Translations under genes and position numbers: made by a program | Notes under the pieces: model-generated | Seen by the model: only the letters and a program-made list of their open reading frames with translations | Told to the model about the DNA's origin: nothing | The model's database searches: none | Shown here: positions 1 to 9,041 of the stretch, piece by piece | Position numbering within the stretch: position 1 is the first letter of the stretch | Layout: the number at the start of each line of letters is the position of its first letter | Source of the DNA: Sphingomonadaceae bacterium | Lineage (GTDB): Bacteria; Pseudomonadota; Alphaproteobacteria; Sphingomonadales; Sphingomonadaceae | Direction: 5' to 3' | Assembly: GCA_947472735.1 (NCBI GenBank) | Contig: CANJBY010000005.1 | Location: 17,175-81,174 of the forward strand | DNA length: 64,000 nucleotides

Positions 1-1
1 G

Positions 2-28
2 CGCAGCATATGGACGGGAATGGAATGA
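2..28 (+). CDS. C-terminal tail of the upstream gene (possibly ccmH), partial
   Basis: An open frame enters from the window edge and ends in a TGA that overlaps the likely ATG of the next gene as ATGA. The visible tail reads RSIWTGME. In this group the gene before ccmI is normally ccmH/cycL, so ccmH is the natural guess, but only eight residues are visible and they are not diagnostic. The main value of this entry is that the ATGA junction supports the ccmI start at base 25. Confidence 0.3.
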   Translation, partial: RSIWTGME

Positions 29-945
29 CACAAGAGAGCAGCCGCAAAATCGGCCCGGGAAAACTGTTGCTTGGCGCGGCCATCCTCGCCTTTGGCGGGG
101 CGGTGGGTTACACGATGTCGCAACGCGGCGATGCAACGCCACCCTCGGCGCTATCGGCACCGACAGTGACCGCGCTGCCCGATTCGATCGAACAGCTTAA
201 GGCAAAGGCACAGGCCGATCCCTCCAACGCCGGGGCATGGCAGGCGCTTGGCTTCGCTTACTTCGAAGCGCAGCGGTTTGCCGAGGCGGTCGGGGCTTAC
301 AAGTCGGCAGTCAATGCCAGCCCGGGACATGCCGTGCTGTTGTCGTCGCTCGGCGAGGCGCAAGTGATGGCCAGCGAGCGCGATCCGATGCCGCCCGAGG
401 CGCTGGCGAATTTCCGCAAGGCGGTGTCGCTTGATCCCAAGGATCCGCGCGGCCGCTATTTCCTGGCGGTAAAACGCGATCTCGACGGTGATCACCAAGG
501 AGCGCTTGACGATTGGCTGGCGCTGTTGGCCGATACACCCAAGGGCGCGCCGTGGGAGGTCGACTTGCGGCGCACGATCGAGCAGGTCGGCAAGATCAAC
601 AAGCTGGACGTCGCTGGCCGTCTGGCCCGCATCGAACAGGCGGAGCCGGTCGCGCTCCCGGTGGCGGCTCGCGGCATTCCAGGGCCGAGCGCGGAGGATC
701 TTGCGGCCGCATCGAAGATGCCGCCCAGCCAGCAGCAGGAGATGGTCACCGGCATGGTCGCCAGACTGGAAGGCAAGCTCAAGGCCGACCCGGCGAATGT
801 CGATGGCTGGGTCATGCTGATGCGCAGCCGCGTCACGCTCGGCCAGGTTGACAAGGCATCAGCCGCGTTGAAATCCGCTGTGACTGCTAACCCGGCGCGG
901 GCCCAGTACATCCGCCAGCAAGCGCAGATCCTTGGAGTGAAGTAG
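25..945 (+). CDS. ccmI: c-type cytochrome biogenesis protein CcmI/CycH (TPR)
   Basis: A membrane-anchored TPR protein of 306 aa, thought to present apocytochrome c to the CcmFH heme ligation machinery in the periplasm. Near the N-terminus there is one hydrophobic segment (GKLLLGAAILAFGG...), then a low-complexity linker and TPR-like helices (DPSNAGAWQALGFAYFEAQR; SLDPKDPRGRYFLA). A further TPR follows at the C-terminus (DPANVDGWVMLMRSRVTLGQ), the usual CcmI arrangement. The ORF track starts at 10, but the ATG at 25 overlaps the stop of the upstream frame (ATGA) and fits translational coupling. Other TPR proteins remain possible because the rest of the ccm operon lies outside the window. Confidence 0.8.
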   Translation: MTQESSRKIGPGKLLLGAAILAFGGAVGYTMSQRGDATPPSALSAPTVTALPDSIEQLKAKAQADPSNAGAWQALGFAYFEAQRFAEAVGAYKSAVNASPGHAVLLSSLGEAQVMASERDPMPPEALANFRKAVSLDPKDPRGRYFLAVKRDLDGDHQGALDDWLALLADTPKGAPWEVDLRRTIEQVGKINKLDVAGRLARIEQAEPVALPVAARGIPGPSAEDLAAASKMPPSQQQEMVTGMVARLEGKLKADPANVDGWVMLMRSRVTLGQVDKASAALKSAVTANPARAQYIRQQAQILGVK

Positions 946-946
946 G

Positions 947-1772
947 ATGACACCGCTTTCGCCGCGAGAATTGGCGGCCTATTGCGATCGTATTGGTTAT
1001 GGCGGCCCGCTGCGGCCCGATCTCGCCACGCTGGACGGCCTGCACCGCGCTCATGCCTTGGCAATCCCTTTCGAGAACCTCGATGTCCAGCTAGGCACGC
1101 CGCCCACGATGGACCCCGATGCTGCCTTCGCCAAGCTGGTAACCGCTCGGCGTGGGGGATGGTGCTATGAGCACAATGGCTTGTTCGCCCGGGCGCTGAC
1201 GGCCCTTGGCTTCGACGTGACGAGAATGAGCGGCGGCGTAATGCGCTCTGCGATGGGTGACACCACGCTGGGCAGCCACCTTTGCCTGAGGGTCGACATC
1301 GACGGAACCGCTTATCTCACTGACGTCGGTTTCGGTGGAACCCTGCTGGCTCCGTTGGAACTGCGACAGCTCCATGAAGCGGGCGCCGGTTCCATTCAGG
1401 CTGGGACCCGTCGAGGGCGACTACTGGCGGCTTGAACTCGACATGGGCGGCAACCCGATGTCCTACGACTTTCGCGCGGAAGCCGGCGATGAAGAGCAGA
1501 TCACAGCAATGTGCGCTTTTCAGGGCTCGCACGCGGAATCCACCTTCGTGCAGAACTTGCTGGTGCACCAGCGCCGTCCGGATGCCTTCCTGGTGCTGCG
1601 CGGCAAAGTGCTGAACCGGTTCGATCAATCCAGAGTCAGCAACCGCGAACTGGGGTCGGCGCAGGAGCTGGTCACGATCCTGCGCGAGGTGTTCGATCTC
1701 GATGTGCCCGCGGCGGCGGGACTGTGGGATGCGATTTGCGAACGTCATGAGGCGCTATTCAGCCAGATCTGA
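947..1772 (+). pseudogene. arylamine N-acetyltransferase, frameshifted
   Basis: Acetyl-CoA:arylamine N-acetyltransferase, a cytosolic enzyme that acetylates aromatic amines. The complete catalytic triad lies in the first frame: Cys73 in RGGWCYEHN, His111 in GSHLCLRV and Asp126 in YLTDVGFGG. After HEAGA the first frame reads nonsense and stops at 1435. The family sequence continues in the next frame (APVPFRLGPVEGDYWRLELD onward) to a stop at 1772, giving about 275 residues in total, the normal NAT length. The switch lies near 1382-1388 in GGGCGCC and looks like one extra base. It starts one base after the ccmI stop, so it is probably co-transcribed. Either a recent pseudogene or a base-calling error; the second half keeps good coding character. 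Confidence 0.85.
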
Positions 1773-1789
1773 GCAGATTCGCGTTCGGA

Positions 1790-2326
1790 CTACCCGGCGC
1801 CCAGCAGCCCCCGATGCTCCACGACGAACGCCACCAGTGTCAGTGCCAACCCGCCCACGAACAGCCGGTAGGCCATGCCCAGGTAGCGGTACTTCTTGCG
1901 CTGGAGCACTTGTCCGTTCTGGTAGATGTCGCGCAGCATGGTGCGGAAAACGTCTTCGTCTTCGTGCAGCACTTCGAGCATCCGCTCGGTGAACTCGTCC
2001 TCGCTCCACTGGGTGAAGACGCCAAAGAACAGCCGGTTTTCCTTGCCGGGCACCACAGGTGGCGGCTTTACCGACGGCATGATCGCCGCCACCGCGCAGA
2101 GTGCAGAGGCGAAGGAAAAGACCGCCAGCAACAGCAGAGATACCGGTACGCTGCCCTTGCTGGCCTGGCCGACCGCGATGGTGAAGACCACGAAGGTGGC
2201 ACCCATCAGGATGCTCGCCTTCTGGTCCGCCATCTGGCTCAGTTGCAGGTTCACCTGGGTGACCGTCCGGACAAGATAGATCGCGTCGCGGACGTAACCC
2301 TGCGGCTTTGCCTCCTCCTCGGCCAT
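1790..2326 (-). CDS. PycTM/DUF5706-like membrane protein
   Basis: A 178-aa membrane protein. A soluble N-terminal helix leads into QVNLQLSQMADQKASILMGA, the hallmark of the PycTM (formerly DUF5706) family. Two membrane segments follow (ILMGATFVVFTIAVG and VSLLLLAVFSFASALCAVAA), then a soluble loop with a WSEDEF stretch and charged helices, and a third membrane segment at the C-terminus (LFVGGLALTLVAFVV). In Pycsar and CBASS immunity, such proteins are the membrane-disrupting effectors gated by a cyclic nucleotide. No nucleotide cyclase lies next to it here; it begins 7 bases after the gdhA stop, so it looks like the last gene of a gdhA transcript. The family call comes from remembered motifs; an immune role is only inferred. 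Confidence 0.6.
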   Translation of the reverse strand: MAEEEAKPQGYVRDAIYLVRTVTQVNLQLSQMADQKASILMGATFVVFTIAVGQASKGSVPVSLLLLAVFSFASALCAVAAIMPSVKPPPVVPGKENRLFFGVFTQWSEDEFTERMLEVLHEDEDVFRTMLRDIYQNGQVLQRKKYRYLGMAYRLFVGGLALTLVAFVVEHRGLLGAG

Positions 2327-2333
2327 GGTCGGC

Positions 2334-3689
2334 TTATACCACCCCGAAGGCCAGCATCGCGTCGGCTACCTTCTTGAAGCCGGCGATGTTGGCGCCCTTG
2401 ACGTAATCGATATAGCCGCCGCCCTGATCGCCATATTCCTGGCAGGACTTGTGGATGCCGGCCATGATGTCCTTGAGCATCTGCTGAAGTTCATCTTCCT
2501 TCCAGGCACGGCGCCCGGAATTCTGGCTCATCTCAAGGCCCGACACGGCAACGCCGCCGGCGTTCGATGCTTTGCCCGGAGCATAAAGCAGCTTCGCCGC
2601 CTTGAAGACGTGAACGCCTTCGAGATCGGTCGGCATGTTGGCGCCTTCCGAAACCGCGATGCAACCGTTGGCAACGAGGGTCCGCGCGTCGTCGCCGAGC
2701 AGTTCGTTCTGCGTCGCGCAGGGCAGGGCGATATCGCACTTGACCCCCCAAGGGGTCTTTCCGGCGTGGAATTCGGCATTCTTGAACTCTGCGACATATT
2801 CCTCGATCCGGCCACGGCGGTGGGTCTTGTGCGTTTTCACCCAGTCAATCTTGTCCTGCGTGACCCCGTCCGGATCGTAAATGAACCCGCCCGAGTCAGA
2901 GAGGGTCACCACCTTGCCGCCCAGTTGCACGATCTTTTCGGCCGCATGGGTGGCGACATTCCCGGAGCCGGAGATGACCGCAGTCTTGCCTTTCACTCCG
3001 TCGCCCTTGGTGGAGAGCATGTTCTCGAGGAAATAGACCGCGCCATACCCGGTGGCTTCGGTGCGGATCAGCGAGCCGCCCCATTCCAGCCCCTTGCCGG
3101 TCAGCACGCCGGTAAACTCGTTGGTGATGCGCTTGTATTGACCGAACATGTAGCCGATCTCGCGCCCGCCCACGCCGATGTCACCAGCCGGAACGTCCAC
3201 GTCGGCGCCGATGTGGCGGTACAGTTCGGTCATGAAGCTTTGGCAGAAGCGCATGATCTCGCGCACGCTCTTGCCTTTGGGATTGAAGTTCGAACCGCCC
3301 TTGCCACCGCCCATCGGGAGGCCGGTCAACGCGTTCTTGAAGGTCTGCTCGAAGGCCAGGAACTTGAGCACGCTCTCGGTAACCGAGGGGTGGAAGCGGA
3401 TGCCGCCTTTGTACGGACCGATTGCGTTGTTGTTCTGCACGCGCCATCCGCGCTGGACCCGAATGTTGCCGGCATCGTCTTCCCAGCAGACGCGGAACGA
3501 GACCACCCGGTCAGGCTCGGCGATGCGGCGCAGGATCTGCTGGCGGTGGTATTCCTCCTTATCCTGCATGAAGTCGAAGATGTCTTCGGCCACTTCCTGC
3601 ACCGCCTGGACGAACTCCGGCTGATACGGATTACGGCGCTTCACGCCTTCCATGAACTGATTGAAATCGACGTGGTCCGAAATGGCCAT
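2334..3689 (-). CDS. gdhA: NADP-specific glutamate dehydrogenase
   Basis: Catalyses 2-oxoglutarate + NH3 + NADPH to glutamate, the low-affinity ammonium assimilation route. At 451 aa it has the length of the small hexameric GDH class. Visible landmarks are the substrate-site GGIRFHPSV, the catalytic lysine region PMGGGKGGSNFNPKGKS, the PAGDIGVGGREIGY stretch, and the Rossmann fingerprint ISGSGNVATHAAEK. The start MAISDHVDFNQF is preceded by GGGGAGACC (reverse strand), a good ribosome binding site. The PycTM-like gene follows after 7 bases. The 100 bases upstream contain GCGCCCCG and CGGGGCGC arms about 45 bases apart. Confidence 0.97.
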   Translation of the reverse strand: MAISDHVDFNQFMEGVKRRNPYQPEFVQAVQEVAEDIFDFMQDKEEYHRQQILRRIAEPDRVVSFRVCWEDDAGNIRVQRGWRVQNNNAIGPYKGGIRFHPSVTESVLKFLAFEQTFKNALTGLPMGGGKGGSNFNPKGKSVREIMRFCQSFMTELYRHIGADVDVPAGDIGVGGREIGYMFGQYKRITNEFTGVLTGKGLEWGGSLIRTEATGYGAVYFLENMLSTKGDGVKGKTAVISGSGNVATHAAEKIVQLGGKVVTLSDSGGFIYDPDGVTQDKIDWVKTHKTHRRGRIEEYVAEFKNAEFHAGKTPWGVKCDIALPCATQNELLGDDARTLVANGCIAVSEGANMPTDLEGVHVFKAAKLLYAPGKASNAGGVAVSGLEMSQNSGRRAWKEDELQQMLKDIMAGIHKSCQEYGDQGGGYIDYVKGANIAGFKKVADAMLAFGVV

Positions 3690-3790
3690 GATGGTCTCCC
3701 CTGGTTTACGCGCCCCGTTGCCCGGCTTGGAGCCGGATCGAATGCGGAGAGACTATGCCGTTGCGGGGCGCTTGTATAGCGGGGTGGCGC

Positions 3791-4243
3791 CTATTGCGGT
3801 GATCGCTTGAGCAGCGCGCTGCGCAGCATGGTCAGCACCGTCTCGCCGCGCTGGTTGGTCATCTCGTGCCGGAAGGTGACGATCCCCGCTTCCGGGCGGG
3901 ACTTGGAGGGGCGCAGTTCCACCACCTCGCTGTGGCAGGTCAGCGTATCACCGATGAATACCGGCGCAGGGGTAACGACCTTGTCATAGCCGAGATTTGC
4001 GATGAGGGTTCCCAGTGTGGTGTCCCCCACCGAGAGGCCGACGGCGAGGCTGAAGGTGAAGGTCGAATTGACCACAATCCGCCCGAACTCACTCGCCTTC
4101 GCCGCCTCGGCATCGAGGTGCAGCGGCTGCGGGTTGTGAGTCATGGTCGACCACAGCAGGTTGTCCGTCTCGGTGACGGTGCGCGAGGGCTGGTGGGCGA
4201 GGCGGGTGCCCACGGTCCATTCGTCGAAAAAGCGGCCTGCCAT
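3791..4243 (-). CDS. MaoC family dehydratase
   Basis: A single hot-dog domain protein of 150 aa, from MAGRFFDEWTVG to LLKRSPQ. MaoC proteins hydrate enoyl-CoA thioesters. The motif region reads MTHNPQPLHLDAEAAKAS, so the aspartate of the classical hydratase-2 motif (GDxNPxH) is replaced, as in the mesaconyl-CoA-hydratase-like subgroup. The track start at 4312 lies inside the upstream carboxylase gene; the ATG at 4243 sits one base after that gene's stop and fits the family N-terminus. Its place behind the methylcrotonyl-CoA carboxylase genes suggests a hydratase step in branched-chain acyl-CoA breakdown, which is an inference. Confidence 0.85.
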   Translation of the reverse strand: MAGRFFDEWTVGTRLAHQPSRTVTETDNLLWSTMTHNPQPLHLDAEAAKASEFGRIVVNSTFTFSLAVGLSVGDTTLGTLIANLGYDKVVTPAPVFIGDTLTCHSEVVELRPSKSRPEAGIVTFRHEMTNQRGETVLTMLRSALLKRSPQ

Positions 4244-4244
4244 G

Positions 4245-6176
4245 TCAGCTGTCCTTTGCCTCAATCCGCACCAGCAACGCCTCCACCTGCACCTGCGCCC
4301 CGGGGGCGGCATTAAGCTCGGTCACCGTGCCATCGAACGGCGCGGTGAGGGTGTGCTCCATCTTCATCGCCTCAAGCGTGAGCAGCTTCTGGCCCTTGGC
4401 GACCTGCTGGCCTTGGGAGACTTCCACGGCGATGATTTTGCCGGGCATCGGGGAGAGGATGGCGCCATTGTGAGCGGAGCGGTGAGATCCACCATCCCAA
4501 CGATTTCGTACAACCAGTGCCTCGCCCATTCGAAACACCACACCCCCATCGGCGCGCCCGTGACCTTCTATCCGCCTCTCAATGAAGTCGTCAGGCAATT
4601 CGTGGAGAATGGTTTGGCCGTCGACTTCCATTGCAATTATGTGCGACCAGTCTGCATTGAGACGGAAGCCAAAATTTTGTCGCCATGGCTCGGTTCCAAA
4701 TCGGTCGTAATAGGAATGTTCAATCGATGGACCGTGCCAATGACCAGTCGGGGTCAAATTAGTTCCTAGCATCAGGATGGCCGCTTCATCCAGCAAGGCC
4801 TCTCGGAGCTGCTTAGGTTGTTCCAATTTATCGGCATGTCTCAGAATGAATCCAGTGTCGATCTCTTCCTCAATGAACCCGCGCAGACTGACCAACCTTT
4901 CCAGGAATCCAGCGTTCGTGGTCAATCCCTCCACCTGAGTCACACTGCAGGCTTTGCGCAATTTTCTCCTAGCTTCGTAGCGGTTTATACCCTGAACGAC
5001 AATTTTTGCGATCAACGGATCGTAGTACGGCGAAACAATGTCGCCCTCTTCAATGGCGGCTTCCAGCCTCACTGGTGCGAGCACTTTGAACGTTTGAACC
5101 GATCCAATGCTCGGCAGAAACCCCTTCGCCGGGTCCTCCGCATAAAGCCGCGCTTCCATCGCCCAGCCGGTGATGCTCAGTTCATCCTGCCGCTTTGGCA
5201 ACGCCTCGCCCGAAGCTACCCGCAGCTGCCATTCGACCAGATCGACCCCGGTGATCTCCTCCGTCACCGGATGTTCCACCTGCAGCCGTGTGTTCATTTC
5301 CATGAACCAGATGCGGTCCGCACGTAGCCCCTCCGAGGCATCGGCGATGAATTCGATCGTGCCGGCGCCGACATAGTCCACCGCCTGCGCCGCGCTCACC
5401 GCCGCTGCGCAGATAGCCACGCGGGTCGCTTCGTCCATGCCGGGGGCGGGAGCTTCCTCGATCACCTTCTGGTGGCGGCGCTGGAGCGAGCAGTCGCGCT
5501 CGAACAGGTGGACCACGTTGCCGTGGCTGTCGCCGAACACCTGCACCTCGATATGGCGGGGGCGCTGGATGTATTTCTCGATCAGCACGTGCGCATTGCC
5601 GAACGAGGACAGCGCCTCGCGCTGGCACGAGGCGAGCGCATCGGCAAAGTCGTCTGCGCTCTCCACCAGCCGCATCCCTTTGCCGCCGCCGCCCGCCACC
5701 GCCTTGATCAGCACCGGATAGCCGATCTTCGCGGCCTCACTGGCGAGGGTCGCCGGGTCCTGATCGGCGCCCAGATAGCCCGGCGTCACCGGCACCCCGG
5801 CGGCCTCCATCAGCGCCTTGGCCGCGTCCTTCAGCCCCATCGCCTGAATGCTCGCGGGCGAGGGTCCAACCCAGATCAACCCCGCATCGATCACGGCCTG
5901 CGCAAACGCGGCATTCTCGGACAGGAAGCCATAGCCGGGGTGCACCGCCTCGGCCCCGGTGGCCTTCGCGGCGGCAATGATCTTCTCCCCCACCAGATAG
6001 CTCTCACGCGCCGGCGAGGGCCCGATATGCACCGCCTCATCCGCCTGCCGCACGTGCAGCGCCTTGGCGTCAGCGTCCGAGTAAACCGCGACGGTGCGAA
6101 TGCCCATTTGGCGCGCGGTGCGGATGATCCGGCAGGCGATTTCCCCGCGATTGGCGATGAGGAGGGATTTGATCAT
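4245..6176 (-). CDS. liuD: methylcrotonyl-CoA carboxylase, biotin-carrying alpha subunit
   Basis: Biotin carboxylase plus biotin carrier subunit of 643 aa. The first 450 residues are the ATP-grasp carboxylase (IANRGEIACRIIRTARQMG start, AGGGGKGMRLV ATP loop, EMNTRLQVEHPVTE). The C-terminus is the biotinyl domain with EAMKMEH, whose lysine takes biotin. The neighbouring beta subunit and isovaleryl-CoA dehydrogenase point to 3-methylcrotonyl-CoA as substrate (leucine catabolism). The region coding roughly residues 355-570 (about 4470-5110) is far poorer in GC (45-52 percent per line) than the rest of the gene, yet the frame is intact. Propionyl-CoA or geranyl-CoA carboxylase are alternatives. 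Confidence 0.9.
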   Translation of the reverse strand: MIKSLLIANRGEIACRIIRTARQMGIRTVAVYSDADAKALHVRQADEAVHIGPSPARESYLVGEKIIAAAKATGAEAVHPGYGFLSENAAFAQAVIDAGLIWVGPSPASIQAMGLKDAAKALMEAAGVPVTPGYLGADQDPATLASEAAKIGYPVLIKAVAGGGGKGMRLVESADDFADALASCQREALSSFGNAHVLIEKYIQRPRHIEVQVFGDSHGNVVHLFERDCSLQRRHQKVIEEAPAPGMDEATRVAICAAAVSAAQAVDYVGAGTIEFIADASEGLRADRIWFMEMNTRLQVEHPVTEEITGVDLVEWQLRVASGEALPKRQDELSITGWAMEARLYAEDPAKGFLPSIGSVQTFKVLAPVRLEAAIEEGDIVSPYYDPLIAKIVVQGINRYEARRKLRKACSVTQVEGLTTNAGFLERLVSLRGFIEEEIDTGFILRHADKLEQPKQLREALLDEAAILMLGTNLTPTGHWHGPSIEHSYYDRFGTEPWRQNFGFRLNADWSHIIAMEVDGQTILHELPDDFIERRIEGHGRADGGVVFRMGEALVVRNRWDGGSHRSAHNGAILSPMPGKIIAVEVSQGQQVAKGQKLLTLEAMKMEHTLTAPFDGTVTELNAAPGAQVQVEALLVRIEAKDS

Positions 6177-6186
6177 TGTAGGTCAC

Positions 6187-7788
6187 TCACATCCGGAACA
6201 CCCCAAAGCGGGGCGCCTCCTTAACCGGCGCCTCAAGGCATGCCGCCAAAGCCAAACCCAGCACATCCCGCGTCTGGACCGGATCGATCACCCCGTCATC
6301 CCACAGCCGCGCCGTGGCGTGATACGGATTGCCCTCATCCTCATACTTCTGGCGGATCGGCGCCTTGAACGCCTCGGCCTCCTCGGGCGACCACTTCTCG
6401 GCCTCGCGGTGGACGGTCGCCAGCACGCTCGCCGCCTGCTCGCCGCCCATCACCGAAATCCGGCTATTCGGCCAGGTGAACAGGAAGCGCGGGGCGAAGG
6501 CGCGGCCGCACATGCCGTAATTGCCTGCGCCAAAGCTGCCACCGATCAGCACGGTCACCTTGGGAACCGAGGCGGTGGCGACTGCGGTGACCAGCTTTGC
6601 ACCATGTTTTGCAATGCCTTCTGCCTCATACTTCCCTCCGACTATGAAGCCCGAAATGTTCTGCAGGAACAGCAGCGGTATCCGCCGCTGGCAGGCGAGT
6701 TCGATGAAATGCGCGCCCTTCACGGCGCTTTCGCTGAACAGCACGCCGTTGTTGGCCAGGATGGCCACCGGCATGCCCCAGATATGCGCGAAGCCGCAGA
6801 CCAGCGTGGAGCCGTAATGCGCCTTGAACTCGTGAAACTCACTCCCGTCGACGATCCGGGCGATTACTTCATGCACATCGTAAGGCGCGCGGACATCCTC
6901 CGGCACGATCGCGTAAAGCTCCTCCGCATCGTACTTCGGCGCGCGCGGTTCCTTAAGCTCGAGTTCGCCGCGCTGCTTCGGGCCGAGGTGGCTGACGATA
7001 TCGCGCACGATGGTCAGCGCATGTTCGTCATTCTCGGCGAGATGATCGACCACGCCGCTCTTGCGCGCATGGAGATCGCCGCCGCCCAGCTCCTCGGCGC
7101 TGATCTCCTCGCCCGTCGCGGCCTTCACCAAGGGCGGGCCGGCCAGAAAGATGGTGCCTTGGCCGCGCACGATTACGCTCTCGTCGCTCATCGCTGGCAC
7201 ATAGGCCCCGCCAGCGGTGCAGCTGCCCATCACGCAGGCGATCTGGGGGATGCCCTTGGCGCTCATCTGCGCCTGATTGTAGAAAATCCTCCCGAAATGA
7301 TCGCGGTCGGGGAAGACCTCGCTCTGGTGCGGCAGGTTGGCGCCGCCGCTGTCGACCAGATAGATGCAGGGCAGGCGGTTGGCCTCGGCGATCTCCTGCG
7401 CGCGCAGGTGCTTCTTGACCGTAAGCGGATAGTAAGTGCCGCCCTTCACAGTGGCATCGTTACACACGATCATGCACTGCCGGCCCGAAACCCGCCCGAT
7501 AGCGGTAATCAGACCGGCGCCGGGAACCTCACCCTCATACATGTCACAGGCCGCCAATTGCCCGATCTCGAGCAGCGGCGAGCCGGGATCGAGCAGGCGT
7601 TCGACCCGCTCGCGCGGCAGTAGCTTGCCCCGCGCGGTATGCCGCTCGCGCGCCTTCTCGGAGCCGCCGAGCGCCGCCTCGGCCACCTTGGTGCGTAGCG
7701 CCCGAGCCAGCGTGCGATTATGGGCGGCGCGGGCTCTGGCAACAGGATCCTCAAGATCGAGGCTGGTCGGCAGGACAGGGCCGCTCAT
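6187..7788 (-). CDS. liuB: methylcrotonyl-CoA carboxylase, carboxyltransferase beta subunit
   Basis: Carboxyltransferase subunit of 533 aa that moves CO2 from carboxybiotin to the acyl-CoA. Crotonase-fold landmarks include [37 protein letters not shown] and the oxyanion-type [17 protein letters not shown]. Length and motifs match the MCC beta subfamily more closely than propionyl-CoA carboxylase. Its ATG overlaps the stop of the dehydrogenase gene (ATGA at 7785-7788), and the alpha subunit follows after 10 bases. The order ivd-liuB-liuD-maoC is a standard leucine/isovalerate operon layout. Confidence 0.93.
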   Translation of the reverse strand: MSGPVLPTSLDLEDPVARARAAHNRTLARALRTKVAEAALGGSEKARERHTARGKLLPRERVERLLDPGSPLLEIGQLAACDMYEGEVPGAGLITAIGRVSGRQCMIVCNDATVKGGTYYPLTVKKHLRAQEIAEANRLPCIYLVDSGGANLPHQSEVFPDRDHFGRIFYNQAQMSAKGIPQIACVMGSCTAGGAYVPAMSDESVIVRGQGTIFLAGPPLVKAATGEEISAEELGGGDLHARKSGVVDHLAENDEHALTIVRDIVSHLGPKQRGELELKEPRAPKYDAEELYAIVPEDVRAPYDVHEVIARIVDGSEFHEFKAHYGSTLVCGFAHIWGMPVAILANNGVLFSESAVKGAHFIELACQRRIPLLFLQNISGFIVGGKYEAEGIAKHGAKLVTAVATASVPKVTVLIGGSFGAGNYGMCGRAFAPRFLFTWPNSRISVMGGEQAASVLATVHREAEKWSPEEAEAFKAPIRQKYEDEGNPYHATARLWDDGVIDPVQTRDVLGLALAACLEAPVKEAPRFGVFRM

Positions 7789-8954
7789 GCTCCGGCCCCG
7801 ATCAGTTCCCGCCCGATCAGCATCCGGCGGATTTCATTCGTTCCCGCGCCGATGTCCAGAAGCTTGGCGTCGCGTAGGTAGCGCTCGACGGGCCAGTCCT
7901 TCGTATAACCCGCACCGCCCAGCGCCTGCACCGCCTCTCCCGAAACGCGGAAGGCATTCTCGCTGGCGAGCAGGATCGCCCCGGCGGCGTCGAAACGGGT
8001 GGTCTGCCCGGCGTCACAGGCCCGGGCCACGGCATAGACGTAGGCCCGCGCCGATTGCAGCGCGACATACATGTCCGCGACCTTGGCCTGCATCAGCTGG
8101 AAGGTGCCGATCGGCTTGCCGAACTGCTTGCGCTCGCGAAGGTACGGAATGACCACATCGAGGCATGCCTGCATGATGCCCAATTGCAGTCCGGCCAGCA
8201 CCACGCGTTCATAGTCCAGCCCGCTCATCAAAACCCCGACGCCGCCGTGCAAGGGGCCCATGATGCGGTCTTCGGGGATGAAGCAGTCGTTGAATACCAA
8301 CTCAGCAGTCGGCGACCCGCGCATCCCCATCTTGTCGATTTTCTGCCCGATCGAGAAGCCTTCGTCCTCCGCTTCGATCAGGAAGGCGGAGATCCCGCGC
8401 GATCCGGACTCGGGCGCGGTCTTGGCATAGACCACCAGCGTATCGGCATAAGTCGCGTTGGTGATCCAGAACTTGGTGCCGTTAAGCCGGAACCCGCCGG
8501 AGACCGCCTCGGCCTTGAGCTTCATCGAGACGACGTCCGAACCCGCGCCCGCTTCCGACATGGCCAGCGAGCCCACGTGCGCGCCGGAAACCAGTTTGGG
8601 CAGGTACTTGGCCTTCTGCTCGTCGCTGCCCCAACGGTGGATCTGATTGATGCAAAGGTTGGAGTGCGCGCCATAGGAGAGCCCGATCGAGGCTGATCCG
8701 CGCGAAACTTCCTCCACGGCAATTACATGGTCGAGATAGCCCAGGCCCAGACCGCCCCATGCTTCGGCCACGGTGATCCCGTGCAGCCCCAGTTCGCCCA
8801 TCGTCGGCCACAGCTCGGCTCGCGGGAACCAGTCTTCGGCGTCGATGCGGGCAGCGAGGGGGGCGATCCTGTCGTCCGTGAACCGTTCGGCTGCCTCGCG
8901 GATCATCATCGCGCTTTCGGGCAGGGCAAAGTCGAATTCAGGCGTTGAACGCAT
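7785..8954 (-). CDS. ivd: isovaleryl-CoA dehydrogenase
   Basis: FAD enzyme that oxidises isovaleryl-CoA to 3-methylcrotonyl-CoA, delivering electrons to ETF. The protein is 389 aa if it starts at [11 protein letters not shown]. The acyl-CoA dehydrogenase signatures are present ([39 protein letters not shown]), and the glutamate of YERVVLAG is in the position used as catalytic base by the IVD subgroup. The track starts at 9059, but a perfect AGGAGG lies 9 bases before the ATG at 8954, which decides the start. First gene of the leucine operon, divergent from a LysR regulator. Confidence 0.93.
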   Translation of the reverse strand: MRSTPEFDFALPESAMMIREAAERFTDDRIAPLAARIDAEDWFPRAELWPTMGELGLHGITVAEAWGGLGLGYLDHVIAVEEVSRGSASIGLSYGAHSNLCINQIHRWGSDEQKAKYLPKLVSGAHVGSLAMSEAGAGSDVVSMKLKAEAVSGGFRLNGTKFWITNATYADTLVVYAKTAPESGSRGISAFLIEAEDEGFSIGQKIDKMGMRGSPTAELVFNDCFIPEDRIMGPLHGGVGVLMSGLDYERVVLAGLQLGIMQACLDVVIPYLRERKQFGKPIGTFQLMQAKVADMYVALQSARAYVYAVARACDAGQTTRFDAAGAILLASENAFRVSGEAVQALGGAGYTKDWPVERYLRDAKLLDIGAGTNEIRRMLIGRELIGAGA

Positions 8955-8983
8955 GGCCGGCATCCTCCTGAGGGCAACGGCTA

Positions 8984-9003
8984 TCATTGATGGCGTGCAA
9001 TGA
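8984..9003. promoter_or_regulatory. inverted repeat, probable LysR-type operator
   Basis: TCATTG, 8-base spacer, CAATGA: six-base perfect arms in the 87-base gap between ivd and the divergent lysR gene. It contains the T-N11-A type arrangement expected for LysR binding, and its centre is about 40-50 bases from both start codons. The site is read directly; the regulator assignment is inferred from position. Confidence 0.45.
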
Positions 9004-9041
9004 GAAATTGATAATCCTCCGGATTGGTATAGGCTGATCCT

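Noticed and set aside
3705-3775. GCGCCCCG / CGGGGCGC arms in front of gdhA
   Set aside because: Arms are about 45 bases apart and GC-only, so chance pairing is likely; no T-run.
2325-3779. 484-aa plus-strand ORF opposite gdhA
   Set aside because: Antisense shadow of a strongly biased high-GC gene; low-complexity His/Val/Leu/Ala composition and no family motif.
6094-7623. 509-aa plus-strand ORF opposite liuB
   Set aside because: Mirror of the carboxyltransferase gene; no ribosome binding site or recognisable domain.
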